Positions 18,388 through 27,237 of a stretch of 64,000 nucleotides of DNA are shown piece after piece. The stretch is taken from assembly GCF_001544515.1 (NCBI RefSeq), contig NZ_FCOL02000004.1, forward strand, positions 62,001 to 126,000. Reading direction: 5' to 3'. The translations under genes were made by a program, and so were the position numbers. How positions within the stretch are numbered: position 1 is the stretch's first letter; every line of letters starts with the position of its first letter. The DNA is from Caballeronia terrestris. GTDB taxonomy: Bacteria > Pseudomonadota > Gammaproteobacteria > Burkholderiales > Burkholderiaceae. The notes under the pieces were generated by a model. It had not been told where the DNA came from. It worked only from the letters and a program-made list of their open reading frames with translations, and did not search any database.

Positions 18388-18706
18388 TTTCTTTCTCCTC
18401 GCCGCGCGCTCAATCACCCGACTGAGCCTGTGCGGCTGTATGAAAGAAATTTAGCGAAAAAGCCGTGCCTCCGCAGTTTCTATTTGTACCAAATTGCAAT
18501 TCGTATTACGTCGATGGAACATTGCAAAAATCGATGCCAGGCGCGGCGCCCGCGCCGGTGAACGGTCGTGCCAGGCGACGCAATCGGAGGGACTTACAGC
18601 GGTCGTCAGCCTTGAAAGCTGCGGTAATTTTTGATTACAAATGAATTGGAAAAGCCCCGCGGAACAGGCGTTCCGCGAGGCTTTTGGACGGCCGTTCGCC
18701 GATGTA
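18388..18706. other. 319-bp gap holding a terminator
   Basis: I see no gene here. The region is AT-rich near 18440-18500, which probably includes the promoter of the minus-strand Gly/Pro-rich protein. The right end has the hairpin terminator of the small gene at 18707-18868. Confidence 0.5.
18650..18685 (-). terminator. Terminator of the 53-aa small gene
   Basis: AAAAGCC-C-CGCGGAAC pairs with GTTCCGCG-A-GGCTTTT, a 15-bp stem with one mismatch and a 4-nt loop. On the minus strand it ends in TTTT. It lies 21 bp after the stop of the minus-strand gene at 18707. Confidence 0.75.
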
Positions 18707-18868
18707 TCAACCCACTTTGACGTAAGCGAACTCCCGCGTCACGTTAGGCGGCACATAAGCACCGCCAATGACGACGCGCGGCGTCAGCCGTTTTTTCTGA
18801 TCCCACCAGCGGCGCCGCTGGGCCTGACTCAGGAACCGCAAATGTTTTCGGTAAGAAAAAATGCTCAT
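18707..18868 (-). CDS. Small basic protein, 53 aa, function unknown
   Basis: The protein starts MSIFSYRKHLRFLSQAQRRR, is rich in Arg/Lys/Trp in its first half (QRRRWWDQKKR), and ends with VPPNVTREFAYVKVG. I do not recognise a family. Support for a real gene is good: GGAGG lies 7 bases before ATG 18868, the frame closes cleanly, and a hairpin terminator follows 21 bp downstream. The cluster of basic and aromatic residues suggests nucleic-acid or membrane contact, but this is only an inference. It is a single-gene transcript divergent from the DUF2520 gene. Confidence 0.7.
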   Translation of the reverse strand: MSIFSYRKHLRFLSQAQRRRWWDQKKRLTPRVVIGGAYVPPNVTREFAYVKVG

Positions 18869-19095
18869 GGCGACCTCCGAACGTAGCGAATGACAACCAC
18901 AAAGGAAAGACAGCGACCTGAAGAAAAGCACTTGAAAGACGCAATCCCAATGCACTGCAAAACCGGTTTCGTTGTTCTCATACTGCCGGCCGAAGCGCTG
19001 CGAGCCGCGTGGGCGAGCGATCCTCGGGTTGCGCGATACTTTCTGCTGACGCTCGGTTCCCGCCTGACCTATTCCTCATATCTGGAGCACAAAAC

Positions 19096-20040
19096 ATGCC
19101 ATATTCAGCGACGCCGCGTCTCGGTTTCGTCGGCGCCGGACGGCTTGCACGCTGCGTCGCCCGTGCGTGGTCGCGCGCGGGCTACCCCGTTGCCGCCATC
19201 GCGAGCCGCTCGGCGGGTCCGGCGCGCGAACTCGTGGACCAACTGCCCGGCTGCATCGTCGCCGATGACCCGCAACAGGTCGCCGCGTGCTCCGATATCG
19301 TCTTTTTGACAGTTCCCGACGACGAAATCGGTGCGGCGGCGAACGCTCTGCAAATCGATCCTTCCGGGAGCGGCGCTCGCGCCGTCGTGCACTGCAGCGG
19401 CGCCACTCCCGTCGATGTTCTCGCGTCGGTGCGCGCCCAGGGCGGCGACATTGGCGGCTTCCATCCACTGTATCTTTTTGGCGGCATCGACGGCGATCTC
19501 ACGCGCATCCAGGGCTGCTCGGTGACGATCGAAGCGCCGCCGCAGCTCGCTGAAACGCTTACGGGGCTTGCCCGTGCGCTCGGTTGCCACCCACTTTCGA
19601 TCCCGCCCGGCAGCCGCATGCTGTACCACGCCGCTGCTCACTATGCTGCCAGTTTTGCGCTCTCAGCGCTTTCTGAGACCGTCTCACTTTGGCAACAGTT
19701 AGGGTTTTCCGAGGACGACGCCCTACGCGCCGTCCTGCCGATGCTCGCCGGCACGATTGAGACGGCGCGCGACAAGGGCTTGGCGGGCGCCCTCGCCGGG
19801 CCGGTGTCGCGGGGCGATGCGGGGATCGTCGAGAAGCAGTTGGCCCTACTCGACGGACTCGGCGGAGATCACGCGCTGCTCTACGCGCTGATGACCCGGC
19901 GCGCGGTGGAACTGGCGCGACGGCGTCCGGTGCCGCCGTCGACGGGTGCGCTCGCGGCGATCGAACGAGCGGTCGAAAACGTCGTCGCGCGGCAAGGTGA
20001 CGTGCCGCGCCCGACGCCCGGTTCGGAGGCTGGCGAGTGA
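19096..20040 (+). CDS. Rossmann-like/DUF2520 NAD(P)-binding protein
   Basis: This 314-aa protein begins with a dinucleotide-binding GFVGAGRLARCVARAW motif, followed by SDIVFLTVPDDEI and VVHCSGATPVDVL, as in the N-terminal domain of pyrroline-5-carboxylate reductase relatives. The C-terminal half is the helical DUF2520 domain, with HPLYLFGG and YHAAAHYAASF as landmarks. The family resembles oxidoreductases, but the reaction is not established. ATG 19096 has GGAG about 9 bases upstream. It stands alone, followed by a palindrome-containing 180-bp gap. Confidence 0.85.
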   Translation: MPYSATPRLGFVGAGRLARCVARAWSRAGYPVAAIASRSAGPARELVDQLPGCIVADDPQQVAACSDIVFLTVPDDEIGAAANALQIDPSGSGARAVVHCSGATPVDVLASVRAQGGDIGGFHPLYLFGGIDGDLTRIQGCSVTIEAPPQLAETLTGLARALGCHPLSIPPGSRMLYHAAAHYAASFALSALSETVSLWQQLGFSEDDALRAVLPMLAGTIETARDKGLAGALAGPVSRGDAGIVEKQLALLDGLGGDHALLYALMTRRAVELARRRPVPPSTGALAAIERAVENVVARQGDVPRPTPGSEAGE

Positions 20041-20106
20041 CACTTTCAATCCGTCAGACAACGCGCACAAGCGGCGCTGAAGCCATGATATGGTGACGAC
20101 CGGCGC

Positions 20107-20128
20107 CCCACCGTCGATCGACGGTGGG
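20107..20128. repeat. Perfect 22-bp palindrome
   Basis: The left half CCCACCGTCGA (20107-20117) and right half TCGACGGTGGG (20118-20128) are exact reverse complements with no spacer. It lies between the DUF2520 gene and the EthD-like gene, 93 bp before the latter's start. No T run follows, so it is not a standard terminator. Confidence 0.7.
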
Positions 20129-20220
20129 CGGGGAACGAAGCCGCCGCGCACCAGAAGCGCCTGCAGCCTTGCCCAGCAGTATCAGCCGCGACGCATGAGA
20201 TCCAGCAAAGAGAACGAACA

Positions 20221-20541
20221 ATGATCAAGGTCAGCTTCCTGTATCCGTATCGCGAGAACGGCCATTTCGACGTCGACTATTACTGCAACCGCCACATGCC
20301 GCTCGTGGCCGCGCGTCTGGGCGACGCCGTGAAAGGCTGGTCCGTCGACGCAGGTCTCGCAGGCGCCGCGCCCGGCTCGCCGCCGCCGCACGTGGCCGTC
20401 GGGCATCTGCTGTGCGATTCCGTCGAGGCGTTTCAAACGGCGGTCGTGCCCGCCGCGCGCGAGCTTCAGTCCGACCTCGCGAATTACTCGGATGGCCCCG
20501 CCCCGACGATCCAGATCAGTGAAGTACGCGCGGCCGTCTGA
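20221..20541 (+). CDS. EthD family protein
   Basis: This 106-aa protein fits the EthD (PF07110) dimeric alpha/beta-barrel family: MIKVSFLYPYRENGHFDVDYYCNRHMPLV has the typical strand, then a Tyr-x6-His-x-Pro segment. EthD was first found beside an ether-degrading P450 system; most members have no defined function. The ending is a strand-rich DGPAPTIQISEV. It starts 180 bp after the DUF2520 gene and ends 77 bp before the YggT gene. No catalytic role can be assigned. Confidence 0.82.
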   Translation: MIKVSFLYPYRENGHFDVDYYCNRHMPLVAARLGDAVKGWSVDAGLAGAAPGSPPPHVAVGHLLCDSVEAFQTAVVPAARELQSDLANYSDGPAPTIQISEVRAAV

Positions 20542-20618
20542 GCCGCTTCGCCATCCAGCCGTTTTCCCAATGACCCGTCGCGGCCCGCACGCCGCGCACG
20601 CATAAAAAAGGACCAAAG

Positions 20619-21179
20619 ATGTTCGGCGATATCGCCCGTTTTCTGCTCAATACCCTGTTCACGCTGTTCGGCGCCGCGCTTTTGCTGCGCGCCTGGATGC
20701 AGGTCGTCCGCTTGCCGCCTTACAACCCCGTCTCCAATGCCGTGATGCAGGCGACCAACTGGATCGTCCTGCCGCTGCGCAAGATCCTGCCGGGCGGCAA
20801 GATCGACTGGGCGAGCATCGTCGCGGCGATCATCGCGGCGCTGGTGTACGTGGTGCTGATGGTCGTGCTCGCGGGCGTCGACCCGATGCTCATGGCGCCG
20901 ACGCTCCTCCTCGTCGCCGTGCTCACCGTGGTGAAATGGGCGCTGAACCTGGTCATCTGGGTGACGATCCTGATGGCGCTCTTGTCGTGGCTCAATCCGC
21001 AGTCGCCCGCGATGCCGATCCTCTATCAGATCACCGCGCCCTTCCTCGATCCGCTGCGCCGCATCCTGCCACGCCTCGGCGGCATCGATCTCTCGCCGAT
21101 TCTGCTCTTCGTCATCGTGCAGGTGCTGCTGATGGTGGTGACGCGGGTCGCGGTATCGATGACGCTGTTTGGTATCTGA
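20619..21179 (+). CDS. YggT family membrane protein
   Basis: This 186-aa inner-membrane protein contains two copies of the YggT hydrophobic unit. The first is around residues 10-95 (RAWMQVVRLPPYNPVSNAV, then PLRKILPGG). The second is around residues 105-180 (LSWLNPQSPAMPILYQITAPFLDPLRRILP). The repeated P-x-L-x-P-[LI]-R-[KR]-I-L-P pattern is diagnostic. YggT proteins have been linked to osmotic tolerance and, by context, cell division, but the mechanism is unknown. AAGGACC lies just before ATG 20619. Confidence 0.88.
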   Translation: MFGDIARFLLNTLFTLFGAALLLRAWMQVVRLPPYNPVSNAVMQATNWIVLPLRKILPGGKIDWASIVAAIIAALVYVVLMVVLAGVDPMLMAPTLLLVAVLTVVKWALNLVIWVTILMALLSWLNPQSPAMPILYQITAPFLDPLRRILPRLGGIDLSPILLFVIVQVLLMVVTRVAVSMTLFGI

Positions 21180-21242
21180 GAGCCGTGCGCCGGGCTGCCG
21201 ATTGCGTTTTTCGGCGGCCAGCGCTTACAATAGCCGGCTAAC

Positions 21243-21317
21243 GCGGGCGTCGTATAATGGCTATTACCGTAGCTTCCCAAGCTACAGACGTGGGTTCGAT
21301 TCCCATCGCCCGCTCCA
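21243..21317 (+). tRNA. tRNA-Gly (anticodon CCC)
   Basis: The 75-nt cloverleaf has a 7-bp acceptor stem GCGGGCG / CGCCCGC, anticodon stem GTAGC / GCTAC around loop TTCCCAA with anticodon CCC, and a TTCGATT T loop. Discriminator T and an encoded CCA end the gene. It reads GGG codons. A terminator follows at once. Confidence 0.96.
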
Positions 21318-21327
21318 GGCATCGAAC

Positions 21328-21357
21328 AAAAAGCCGCCTCCTCAAAGGCGGCTTTTT
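21328..21357 (+). terminator. Terminator of tRNA-Gly
   Basis: AAAAAGCCGCC (21328-21338) pairs with GGCGGCTTTTT (21347-21357) around an 8-nt loop, 10 bases after the tRNA. Confidence 0.9.
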
Positions 21358-21421
21358 GATTTTCAGCGGCGCGGTTTTGTCCGTCCGCCCGAGCATCGAA
21401 TCACACACGCAGCGCCCACCG

Positions 21422-22156
21422 ATGAACCACGATCCCCAAGACGAAGCCACCGACAACGCCGCCCAGACCGACATTTCCGACGACACCCCGCCCCGCCGCC
21501 GCATCCGCAGCTTCGTGACGCGCGCGGGCCGCGTATCGACCGGACAACGCCGCGCGCTCGACGAATTCGGTCCGCGCTTCGTGGTCGGCTATTCGGACGC
21601 GCAACCGGACTGGGGTGCGGTGTTCGGTCGCGAGAAGCCGCGCGTGCTGGAGATCGGCTTCGGAATGGGCGGGACGACGGCGGAAATCGCGGCCGCGCGT
21701 CCCGCCGACGACTTCATCGGCGTCGAAGTGCACGAGCCGGGCGTCGGTGCGCTGCTGAAGCTGATCGGCGAGCAGTCGCTAGGCAATATCCGCATCATCC
21801 AGCACGACGCCGTCGAGGTGATCGAGCACATGATCGCGCCCGAAAGCCTCGACGGCGTGCACATCTATTTCCCCGATCCGTGGCATAAGGCGCGACATCA
21901 CAAGCGCCGGCTGATCCAGCCGAAGTTCGTCGCGCTGCTGGTGTCGCGGCTGAAGCCGGGCGGCTATATCCATCTGGCGACCGATTGGCAGAACTACGCC
22001 GAGCAGATGCTGGAAGTGCTGTCGGCGGAACCGGCGCTTGAAAATACCGCCGACGGCTACGCGCCCCGCCCCGACTACCGCCCCGTCACGAAATTCGAAC
22101 GGCGGGGGATCAAGCTCGGGCACGGCGTGTGGGATCTGGTCTTCCGACGCGTTTAA
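21422..22156 (+). CDS. trmB: tRNA (guanine-N7-)-methyltransferase
   Basis: TrmB makes m7G46 in the variable loop of tRNAs using S-adenosylmethionine. The 244-aa protein has the SAM loop [11 protein letters not shown], the acidic [17 protein letters not shown] segment that binds tRNA and is diagnostic of the family, and a C-terminal [16 protein letters not shown] motif. The N-terminal 30 residues are variable and acidic. ATG 21422 lies downstream of the tRNA-Gly gene and its terminator, so the frame upstream is not coding. Confidence 0.96.
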   Translation: MNHDPQDEATDNAAQTDISDDTPPRRRIRSFVTRAGRVSTGQRRALDEFGPRFVVGYSDAQPDWGAVFGREKPRVLEIGFGMGGTTAEIAAARPADDFIGVEVHEPGVGALLKLIGEQSLGNIRIIQHDAVEVIEHMIAPESLDGVHIYFPDPWHKARHHKRRLIQPKFVALLVSRLKPGGYIHLATDWQNYAEQMLEVLSAEPALENTADGYAPRPDYRPVTKFERRGIKLGHGVWDLVFRRV

Positions 22157-22171
22157 AGCGCTCCGCAAAGC

Positions 22172-22202
22172 AAAACGCCACGGCATGCCGTGGCGTTTTT
22201 TT
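22172..22202. terminator. Terminator between trmB and uppP
   Basis: AAAACGCCACGGCATGCCGT forms the left side of a long palindrome (GCCACGGC / GCCGTGGC core) followed by TTTTTTT. The A run on the left also allows it to serve the convergent uppP transcript. Confidence 0.88.
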
Positions 22203-22224
22203 CTTTACGACAGCGCGGATCGGC

Positions 22225-23058
22225 TTATTCCGCCCAGCTCAACCCACCGCTATACCCAACGATCAGAATTAGCAGCCCGAACCCGATCCGATACCACGCA
22301 AACGCCGTGAAATCGTGCGTCGCGACGTAGCGCAGCAGCCAGCGGATGCAGATGAACGCGCTCACAAACGCGGAGACGAGACCGATTGCGAAGAGCCCGG
22401 CATCGTCGACAGAGAGCGTCTTGTAGACCTTCGCCAGTTCATAAAGGGTCGCGCCGAAGATGATCGGAATAGCGAGGAAGAACGAGAACTCGGTCGCGAC
22501 GCGGCGCTCCAGCCCGAACAGCATCCCGCCGATGATCGTCGCCCCCGAGCGCGACGTTCCCGGGATCAGCGCGAAACATTGCGCAAGGCCGACTTTGAAC
22601 GCGTCCATATAGGAGAGATCGTCGACGGAGGTCACCTTGGGCGCCGCGCTCCGGTCGCGATTGCGCGCTTCGGCCCACAAGATCACGATCCCCCCGACGA
22701 TCAGCGCCACCGAAACCGGCACCGGCGAAAACAGCACCGATTTGATCGATTTCTCGAACATGAGGCCGAGAATGATGGCCGGAATCGTCGCGATGATGAC
22801 GTTGAGCGTGAAGCGGCGCGCTTCGGGCCGCGTCGGCAGACCAGCGACAACGGCGCCGATCTTGCGGCGATATTCCCAGCAAATGGCGAGGATGGCGCCG
22901 AACTGGATCACGACGTCGAACGTTTTGGCTTGCGCGTTGCTGTAGTTGAGCAGGCTGCCCGCGACGATCAGATGTCCCGTGCTCGATACCGGCAGGAATT
23001 CCGTCAAGCCTTCCACGACGCCGAGAACCAGCGCCTTGCACATAAGAATCCAGTCCAT
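22225..23058 (-). CDS. uppP: Undecaprenyl-diphosphatase
   Basis: UppP (BacA) dephosphorylates undecaprenyl pyrophosphate so the lipid carrier can be reused in peptidoglycan and polysaccharide synthesis; overproduction gives bacitracin resistance. The 277-aa membrane protein has the catalytic glutamate-rich segment [18 protein letters not shown] near the N-terminus and the second signature with the conserved Arg, [11 protein letters not shown], near residue 170. Several hydrophobic segments follow. It is convergent with trmB. Confidence 0.96.
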   Translation of the reverse strand: MDWILMCKALVLGVVEGLTEFLPVSSTGHLIVAGSLLNYSNAQAKTFDVVIQFGAILAICWEYRRKIGAVVAGLPTRPEARRFTLNVIIATIPAIILGLMFEKSIKSVLFSPVPVSVALIVGGIVILWAEARNRDRSAAPKVTSVDDLSYMDAFKVGLAQCFALIPGTSRSGATIIGGMLFGLERRVATEFSFFLAIPIIFGATLYELAKVYKTLSVDDAGLFAIGLVSAFVSAFICIRWLLRYVATHDFTAFAWYRIGFGLLILIVGYSGGLSWAE

Positions 23059-23114
23059 CCGTCAGCCCTTTCGCTTTTTTTTCGCTGGTTTGGCGCAGCC
23101 GGCGCAGGTTTCAC

Positions 23115-23702
23115 TCACTTTTCGAGAATCTGCACACGTATACCGTTTGTAAGGACCGTGATTGTACCGGGTTCATAATTCACCCCGGCGAATTGCAGTT
23201 GTTCGGGCTTGAACGTGTAGACCGGATAGCGGTCGAGCAACTGCGTCGCGAGGAGCGCGCCCGCCGCGTTGATCTGCTGGTTGTACTGGGCGGCGTCGCC
23301 TGTGACTTGCGAATCGTCGACGCTCGGCGACATCAGGATGACTGAATGGCTAGGCGCATCGTAGGCGAGCCGGCTCGACAGCGTGAACACGCCGTTCACC
23401 GGATTCGGCATGAAGGGCGTCGATAGCCGCGCCTGAAGGCGCACCGTCACGCGATTGCGATCGGGCGACAAACCGACAGTCGGATTGCTCAGGACGACGT
23501 CGAAAATTTGAGATGCGGTACGTTGCAGCGGGAACTTGCGCGCGACCGCTTCCTGCACCTGCTGCTGCGAGAAGTCGTAGTGATCGGGGATGAACGGAAA
23601 AATCGATGCTGCACCCGCCGGGGTGGCGAGCGCGAGCGCGGCGGCGCTCGCGAGGCCGGCGAGCAGGAACCGGCGCCGTTCGAGCGCGACGGTTTGAGTC
23701 AT
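23115..23702 (-). CDS. DUF1439 (YceB-like) exported protein
   Basis: This 195-aa protein starts with a signal sequence containing a twin-arginine-like ALERRRFLLAGLASAAALALA segment, cleaved near TPAGAAS. There is no lipobox cysteine, unlike E. coli YceB. The mature part matches DUF1439: FPFIPDHYDFSQQQVQEAVARKFP and a C-terminal FKPEQLQFAGVNYEPGTITV strand pattern. The fold is a lipid-binding-like beta barrel in known relatives; function is unknown. TGGAGG lies before ATG 23702. It is 56 bp upstream of uppP on the same strand. Confidence 0.82.
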   Translation of the reverse strand: MTQTVALERRRFLLAGLASAAALALATPAGAASIFPFIPDHYDFSQQQVQEAVARKFPLQRTASQIFDVVLSNPTVGLSPDRNRVTVRLQARLSTPFMPNPVNGVFTLSSRLAYDAPSHSVILMSPSVDDSQVTGDAAQYNQQINAAGALLATQLLDRYPVYTFKPEQLQFAGVNYEPGTITVLTNGIRVQILEK

Positions 23703-23762
23703 GCGAAATCCTCCAGTTTTATATCGCGCCGGATCGGCGTGCGGATGTTCGACCGCGTGCGA

Positions 23763-24047
23763 TCAATCCGGTTGCGTTTCTATTTCGAGACGGGCGAGCC
23801 AGGTGAGGGCGTAGTCGCGCCCGTCACCGCACATTTGAGATGAAGGTTGCAGGCCGGAGCAGCAAGCAGGCCGGCGCGGATCGCCGAAGATCATACAGCG
23901 CAGATCGTCGCCCAACTGGATGCACGCGACGCCCGCAGGCTTGCCGTCCGGCATGCCCGGAATCGCGCTCGAAATCGACGGCGCGATACAGCACGCGCCG
24001 CAGCCTTCGCGGCACGCATGAGAGTTCGATGACACAGCCCGCGACAT
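23763..24047 (-). CDS. YkgJ family cysteine-cluster protein
   Basis: This 94-aa protein has the family's Cys pattern: [12 protein letters not shown] near the N-terminus, a central [16 protein letters not shown], and [17 protein letters not shown] further on. The spaced cysteines are thought to bind zinc or an Fe-S cluster, but no function is established. I chose ATG 24047 ([10 protein letters not shown]); a TTG 15 bases upstream is the alternative. It lies 60 bp upstream of the DUF1439 gene on the same strand. Confidence 0.82.
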   Translation of the reverse strand: MSRAVSSNSHACREGCGACCIAPSISSAIPGMPDGKPAGVACIQLGDDLRCMIFGDPRRPACCSGLQPSSQMCGDGRDYALTWLARLEIETQPD

Positions 24048-24166
24048 AGCGATCCAGAACAAGCGGTTAATTCAGCATTCTCCCATGGCGTGCCGCTGCG
24101 GCGTTATCACGCAACGAGCGCGAGACGCGCGCCGCTACACTCGGCTGATCCGTCAAAGGCCCCGCC

Positions 24167-25543
24167 ATGCTCACCGCCGACACCCTCTTTCGCCCCGATC
24201 TCCTCGACAAATACAGCGCGCACGGACCGCGCTACACGTCGTACCCGACCGCCCTTCAGTTCACCGAGCCGTTCGATGCCGGGCACTACCGGCGCGCGGC
24301 ATCGGCGGGATCGGGTGACTTGTCGCTCTACTTCCACATCCCGTTCTGCGACACGGTCTGCTTCTACTGCGGCTGCAACAAGGTCGCGACGAAGAACCGC
24401 GCGCACGCTCGCCCGTATCTCGACCGGTTGAAACGCGAACTGTCGATGCAGGCCGCTCTTTTCGACACGACGCGCCCTGTCTCGCAATTGCACTGGGGCG
24501 GCGGCACGCCGACGTTCCTCTCGCACGACGAGATGGCGGAGCTGATGGCCGCGACGCGCGATCAATTCAATCTCCTTCCCGACGATCAGGCCGAAAACTC
24601 GATCGAAGTCGATCCGCGCGAGGCGTCCGCGCGCACGATCCGCTTGCTGCGCGACGCCGGCTTCAATCGGCTGAGCCTCGGCGTGCAGGATTTCGATCCG
24701 CGCGTCCAGCACGCGATCAACCGTATCCAGCCGCGCGAGATGACCGAAACCGTGCTCGACGCCGCGCGCGATTCGGGCTTCAAGTCGGTGAGCGTCGATT
24801 TGATCTACGGGCTGCCGCATCAGAGCGTCGAGAGCTTCAGCCGCACGCTCGATGCGATCGTCGAACTCGCGCCCGATCGTCTGTCGGTATTCGGCTATGC
24901 GCACATGCCGTCGATTTTCAAGATGCAGCGCCAGATGGATGAAGCCGCGCTGCCCTCGCCTGCCGTGCGTCTCGCCATACTCGAACGTGTAATCGAGACA
25001 CTGACGAGGGCAGGCTACGTGTACATCGGCATGGATCACTTCGCGCTGCCCGGCGACGAACTTGCGTTCGCGCAGACGGCAGGCACGTTGCAGCGCAATT
25101 TCCAGGGCTACAGCACGCGCGCGGATTGCGACCTGATCGGCTTCGGGGCGTCGTCGATCGGCAAGGTCGGCGATGTCTACGCGCAGAACGCGCGCGATCT
25201 CGCCGGCTACGCGGCGGCGATCGAAAGCGGGCAACTCGCGATCACGCGCGGCGTGCGCCTCACCGCCGACGACCGCCTGCGGCGCGACGTCATCACGCGT
25301 CTGATGTGCGGCGCGGAATTGCGCTTCGACACGATCGAAAAGGCGCACGGCGTCGACTTCGTTGCGACTTTCGCCGATGAACTGGAGCGCCTGAAGCCGC
25401 TCGCCGACGACGGCCTCGTCGCGATCGGCGGTGACGCGATCCGCATTCTGCCCGCCGGACGCATGCTGGTGCGCAATGTCGCGATGATCTTCGACCGGTA
25501 TCTCGGGCAGCAGAGCCCGCAGCGGTATTCGCGGACAATTTGA
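24167..25543 (+). CDS. hemN: Oxygen-independent coproporphyrinogen III oxidase
   Basis: HemN is a radical-SAM enzyme that converts coproporphyrinogen III to protoporphyrinogen IX without oxygen. The 458-aa protein has the N-terminal Tyr-x-Ser-Tyr-Pro-Thr segment (GPRYTSYPTA), the cluster motif CDTVCFYCGC with Cys-x3-Cys-x2-Cys plus the extra Cys, GGGTPTFL for SAM binding, and the C-terminal HemN domain. The extra Cys and the full length separate it from HemW-type chaperones. It stands alone and may support heme synthesis at low oxygen. Confidence 0.95.
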   Translation: MLTADTLFRPDLLDKYSAHGPRYTSYPTALQFTEPFDAGHYRRAASAGSGDLSLYFHIPFCDTVCFYCGCNKVATKNRAHARPYLDRLKRELSMQAALFDTTRPVSQLHWGGGTPTFLSHDEMAELMAATRDQFNLLPDDQAENSIEVDPREASARTIRLLRDAGFNRLSLGVQDFDPRVQHAINRIQPREMTETVLDAARDSGFKSVSVDLIYGLPHQSVESFSRTLDAIVELAPDRLSVFGYAHMPSIFKMQRQMDEAALPSPAVRLAILERVIETLTRAGYVYIGMDHFALPGDELAFAQTAGTLQRNFQGYSTRADCDLIGFGASSIGKVGDVYAQNARDLAGYAAAIESGQLAITRGVRLTADDRLRRDVITRLMCGAELRFDTIEKAHGVDFVATFADELERLKPLADDGLVAIGGDAIRILPAGRMLVRNVAMIFDRYLGQQSPQRYSRTI

Positions 25544-25639
25544 GGACCTGGGCCGACGCGCCATCGCCCTAGTACGCCGCGCACGGGCAAAGCTATTGAT
25601 CTCGCGAAAGAACGCGCCTCTCGCACAGCGCGAGCACGC

Positions 25640-25712
25640 GGCAACCGCCGCTACCGCCACTACCTCCGCCACCAGCACCGCTGCCGCTGCTGCCGCCTCC
25701 GCCCCAAACAGT
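25640..25712. repeat. Triplet-phased CCN/GCC low-complexity tract
   Basis: A run of CCGCTA, CCGCCA, CCTCCG and CTGCCG units lies just upstream of the amidase gene. On the minus strand one frame reads as a Gly/Ser-rich peptide, but it has no start codon or ribosome site. I treat it as simple sequence. Confidence 0.5.
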
Positions 25713-25735
25713 ATTTATTACTTCAGTGGCATAGA

Positions 25736-27154
25736 ATGACAGCCACCCGCGCCGACCGCTCCAATCTCGAGACCATGCCGACTCAATCGCCCCAGTTTGC
25801 CCCGCTTGCCCAGCTTGCCGCCGACCTCCGCGCGAACCGCACGACGAGCCGCGCCCTCGTCGAGCACGCGCTGGAACGCATCGAAGACGCTGCCGGCCAA
25901 GGTTCCACCGTATTCCTGCAAGTCGATGCCGCCGCCGCCCGCGCCGCCGCCGATGCCCACGACGCCCTGCGCCGCGCCGGCACCCTGCTCTCGCCGCTCG
26001 CGGGCATCCCGGTGTCGATCAAGGATCTCTTCGACATCGAAGGCCAGGTCACGCGCGCAGGCTCCCGCGTGCTGGACGACGCCCCGCCCGCGAAGGCCGA
26101 CGCGCTCGCCGTCGCCCGGTTGCGCCGTGCGGGCGCGGTGATCGTCGGCCGCACGAACATGAGCGAGTTCGCGTTCTCCGGGCTCGGCCTGAACCCGCAC
26201 TACGGCACGCCGCGCTCGCCGTACCACGCCGACGTGCCAGGCGACGAGCGGATTGCGGGCGGATCGTCGTCGGGGGCGGCGGCATCGGTCGCCGACGGCA
26301 TGGCCGCCGTCGCGCTCGGCACCGACACAGGCGGCTCGATCCGCATTCCATCGGCCCTTTGCGGCCTCACCGGTTTCAAGCCGACCGCGAGCCGCATCCC
26401 GATGCAAGGCGGCCTGCCGCTCTCCACGTCGCTCGACTCGTTCGGGCCTATCGGATTGTCGGTGGCGTGCTGCGCGCTCGTCGACCGGATTCTCGCCGCG
26501 CGCGAGCCCGAGGTGCCCGCAACGCGCCCGCTCGACGGCGTCCGTCTCGGCGTGCTGACCAACTACGTGACCGACGGCGTCGACGAGACCGTCGCGAGCG
26601 CGGTCTCGACGGCGATCAAGCATCTGTCGGCGGCGGGCGCGCTCGTGGAAGACGTGCGCTTCGCCCCGCTCGACCGCCTGCCGGAGATCAACCGCTTCGG
26701 CTTCGCGCCGATCGAGGCGTACGCGTGGCACCGGCCGCTGCTCGCCGCCCACTCGGCCGGGTACGACCCGCGCGTGCTCGTGCGCATCATGAAGGGCCAG
26801 CCCGCGAGCGCCGCCGACTATATCGACTTGCTGCAGGCGCGCGCCGCGATGATCCAAGCCGCGCGCACGACGCTCTGGCAGCGCTTCGACGCAATCCTCT
26901 GCCCGACGGTGCCGGTCGTGCCGCCGCGCATCGCCGATCTCGAACACGACGACGACGCCTTCGGCCGCGCCAACGCGCTGATCCTGCGCAACCCGAGCGC
27001 GTTCAATTTCCTTGATAGCTGCGGCTTGTCGCTGCCCTGCCATCCGCGCGGCGGGGCGCCGGTGGGCCTGATGCTGTCCGGCGCGCCCCACGCGGACGAT
27101 GCGCTGCTGTCGATCGGACGCGCCGTTGAAGCCGTCCTCGCCCCCACGCGCTGA
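25736..27154 (+). CDS. Amidase-signature family hydrolase
   Basis: This 472-aa protein has the complete Ser-Ser-Lys machinery of the amidase signature family: Lys in GIPVSIKDLFDIEG near residue 98, the flexible loop Ser in AGGSSSGAAA near 178, and the nucleophile Ser in GTDTGGSIRIPSA near 202. Enzymes of this type hydrolyse aliphatic or aryl amides, or act as GatA. GatA is unlikely because there is no gatB or gatC neighbour. ATG 25736 and ATG 25775 (MPTQSPQF) are both possible starts. It stands alone between hemN and dsbB. Confidence 0.9.
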   Translation: MTATRADRSNLETMPTQSPQFAPLAQLAADLRANRTTSRALVEHALERIEDAAGQGSTVFLQVDAAAARAAADAHDALRRAGTLLSPLAGIPVSIKDLFDIEGQVTRAGSRVLDDAPPAKADALAVARLRRAGAVIVGRTNMSEFAFSGLGLNPHYGTPRSPYHADVPGDERIAGGSSSGAAASVADGMAAVALGTDTGGSIRIPSALCGLTGFKPTASRIPMQGGLPLSTSLDSFGPIGLSVACCALVDRILAAREPEVPATRPLDGVRLGVLTNYVTDGVDETVASAVSTAIKHLSAAGALVEDVRFAPLDRLPEINRFGFAPIEAYAWHRPLLAAHSAGYDPRVLVRIMKGQPASAADYIDLLQARAAMIQAARTTLWQRFDAILCPTVPVVPPRIADLEHDDDAFGRANALILRNPSAFNFLDSCGLSLPCHPRGGAPVGLMLSGAPHADDALLSIGRAVEAVLAPTR

Positions 27155-27237
27155 ATTTGTCAGGACGGGGTTCGCGCTAGAATCCCGTTGAACCGCGCGC
27201 AGTTTCAGGTGCTTTCTACTCGAATCGTTTGCAATAC

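Noticed and set aside
21026..21504. Minus-strand open frames across tRNA-Gly ([15 protein letters not shown] and [14 protein letters not shown])
   Set aside because: These are antisense translations of the tRNA-Gly gene and its flanks, another recurrent false annotation.
25640..25720. Gly/Ser-rich peptide on the minus strand before the amidase gene
   Set aside because: It has no start codon or ribosome site and comes from a CCN-type simple-sequence run.
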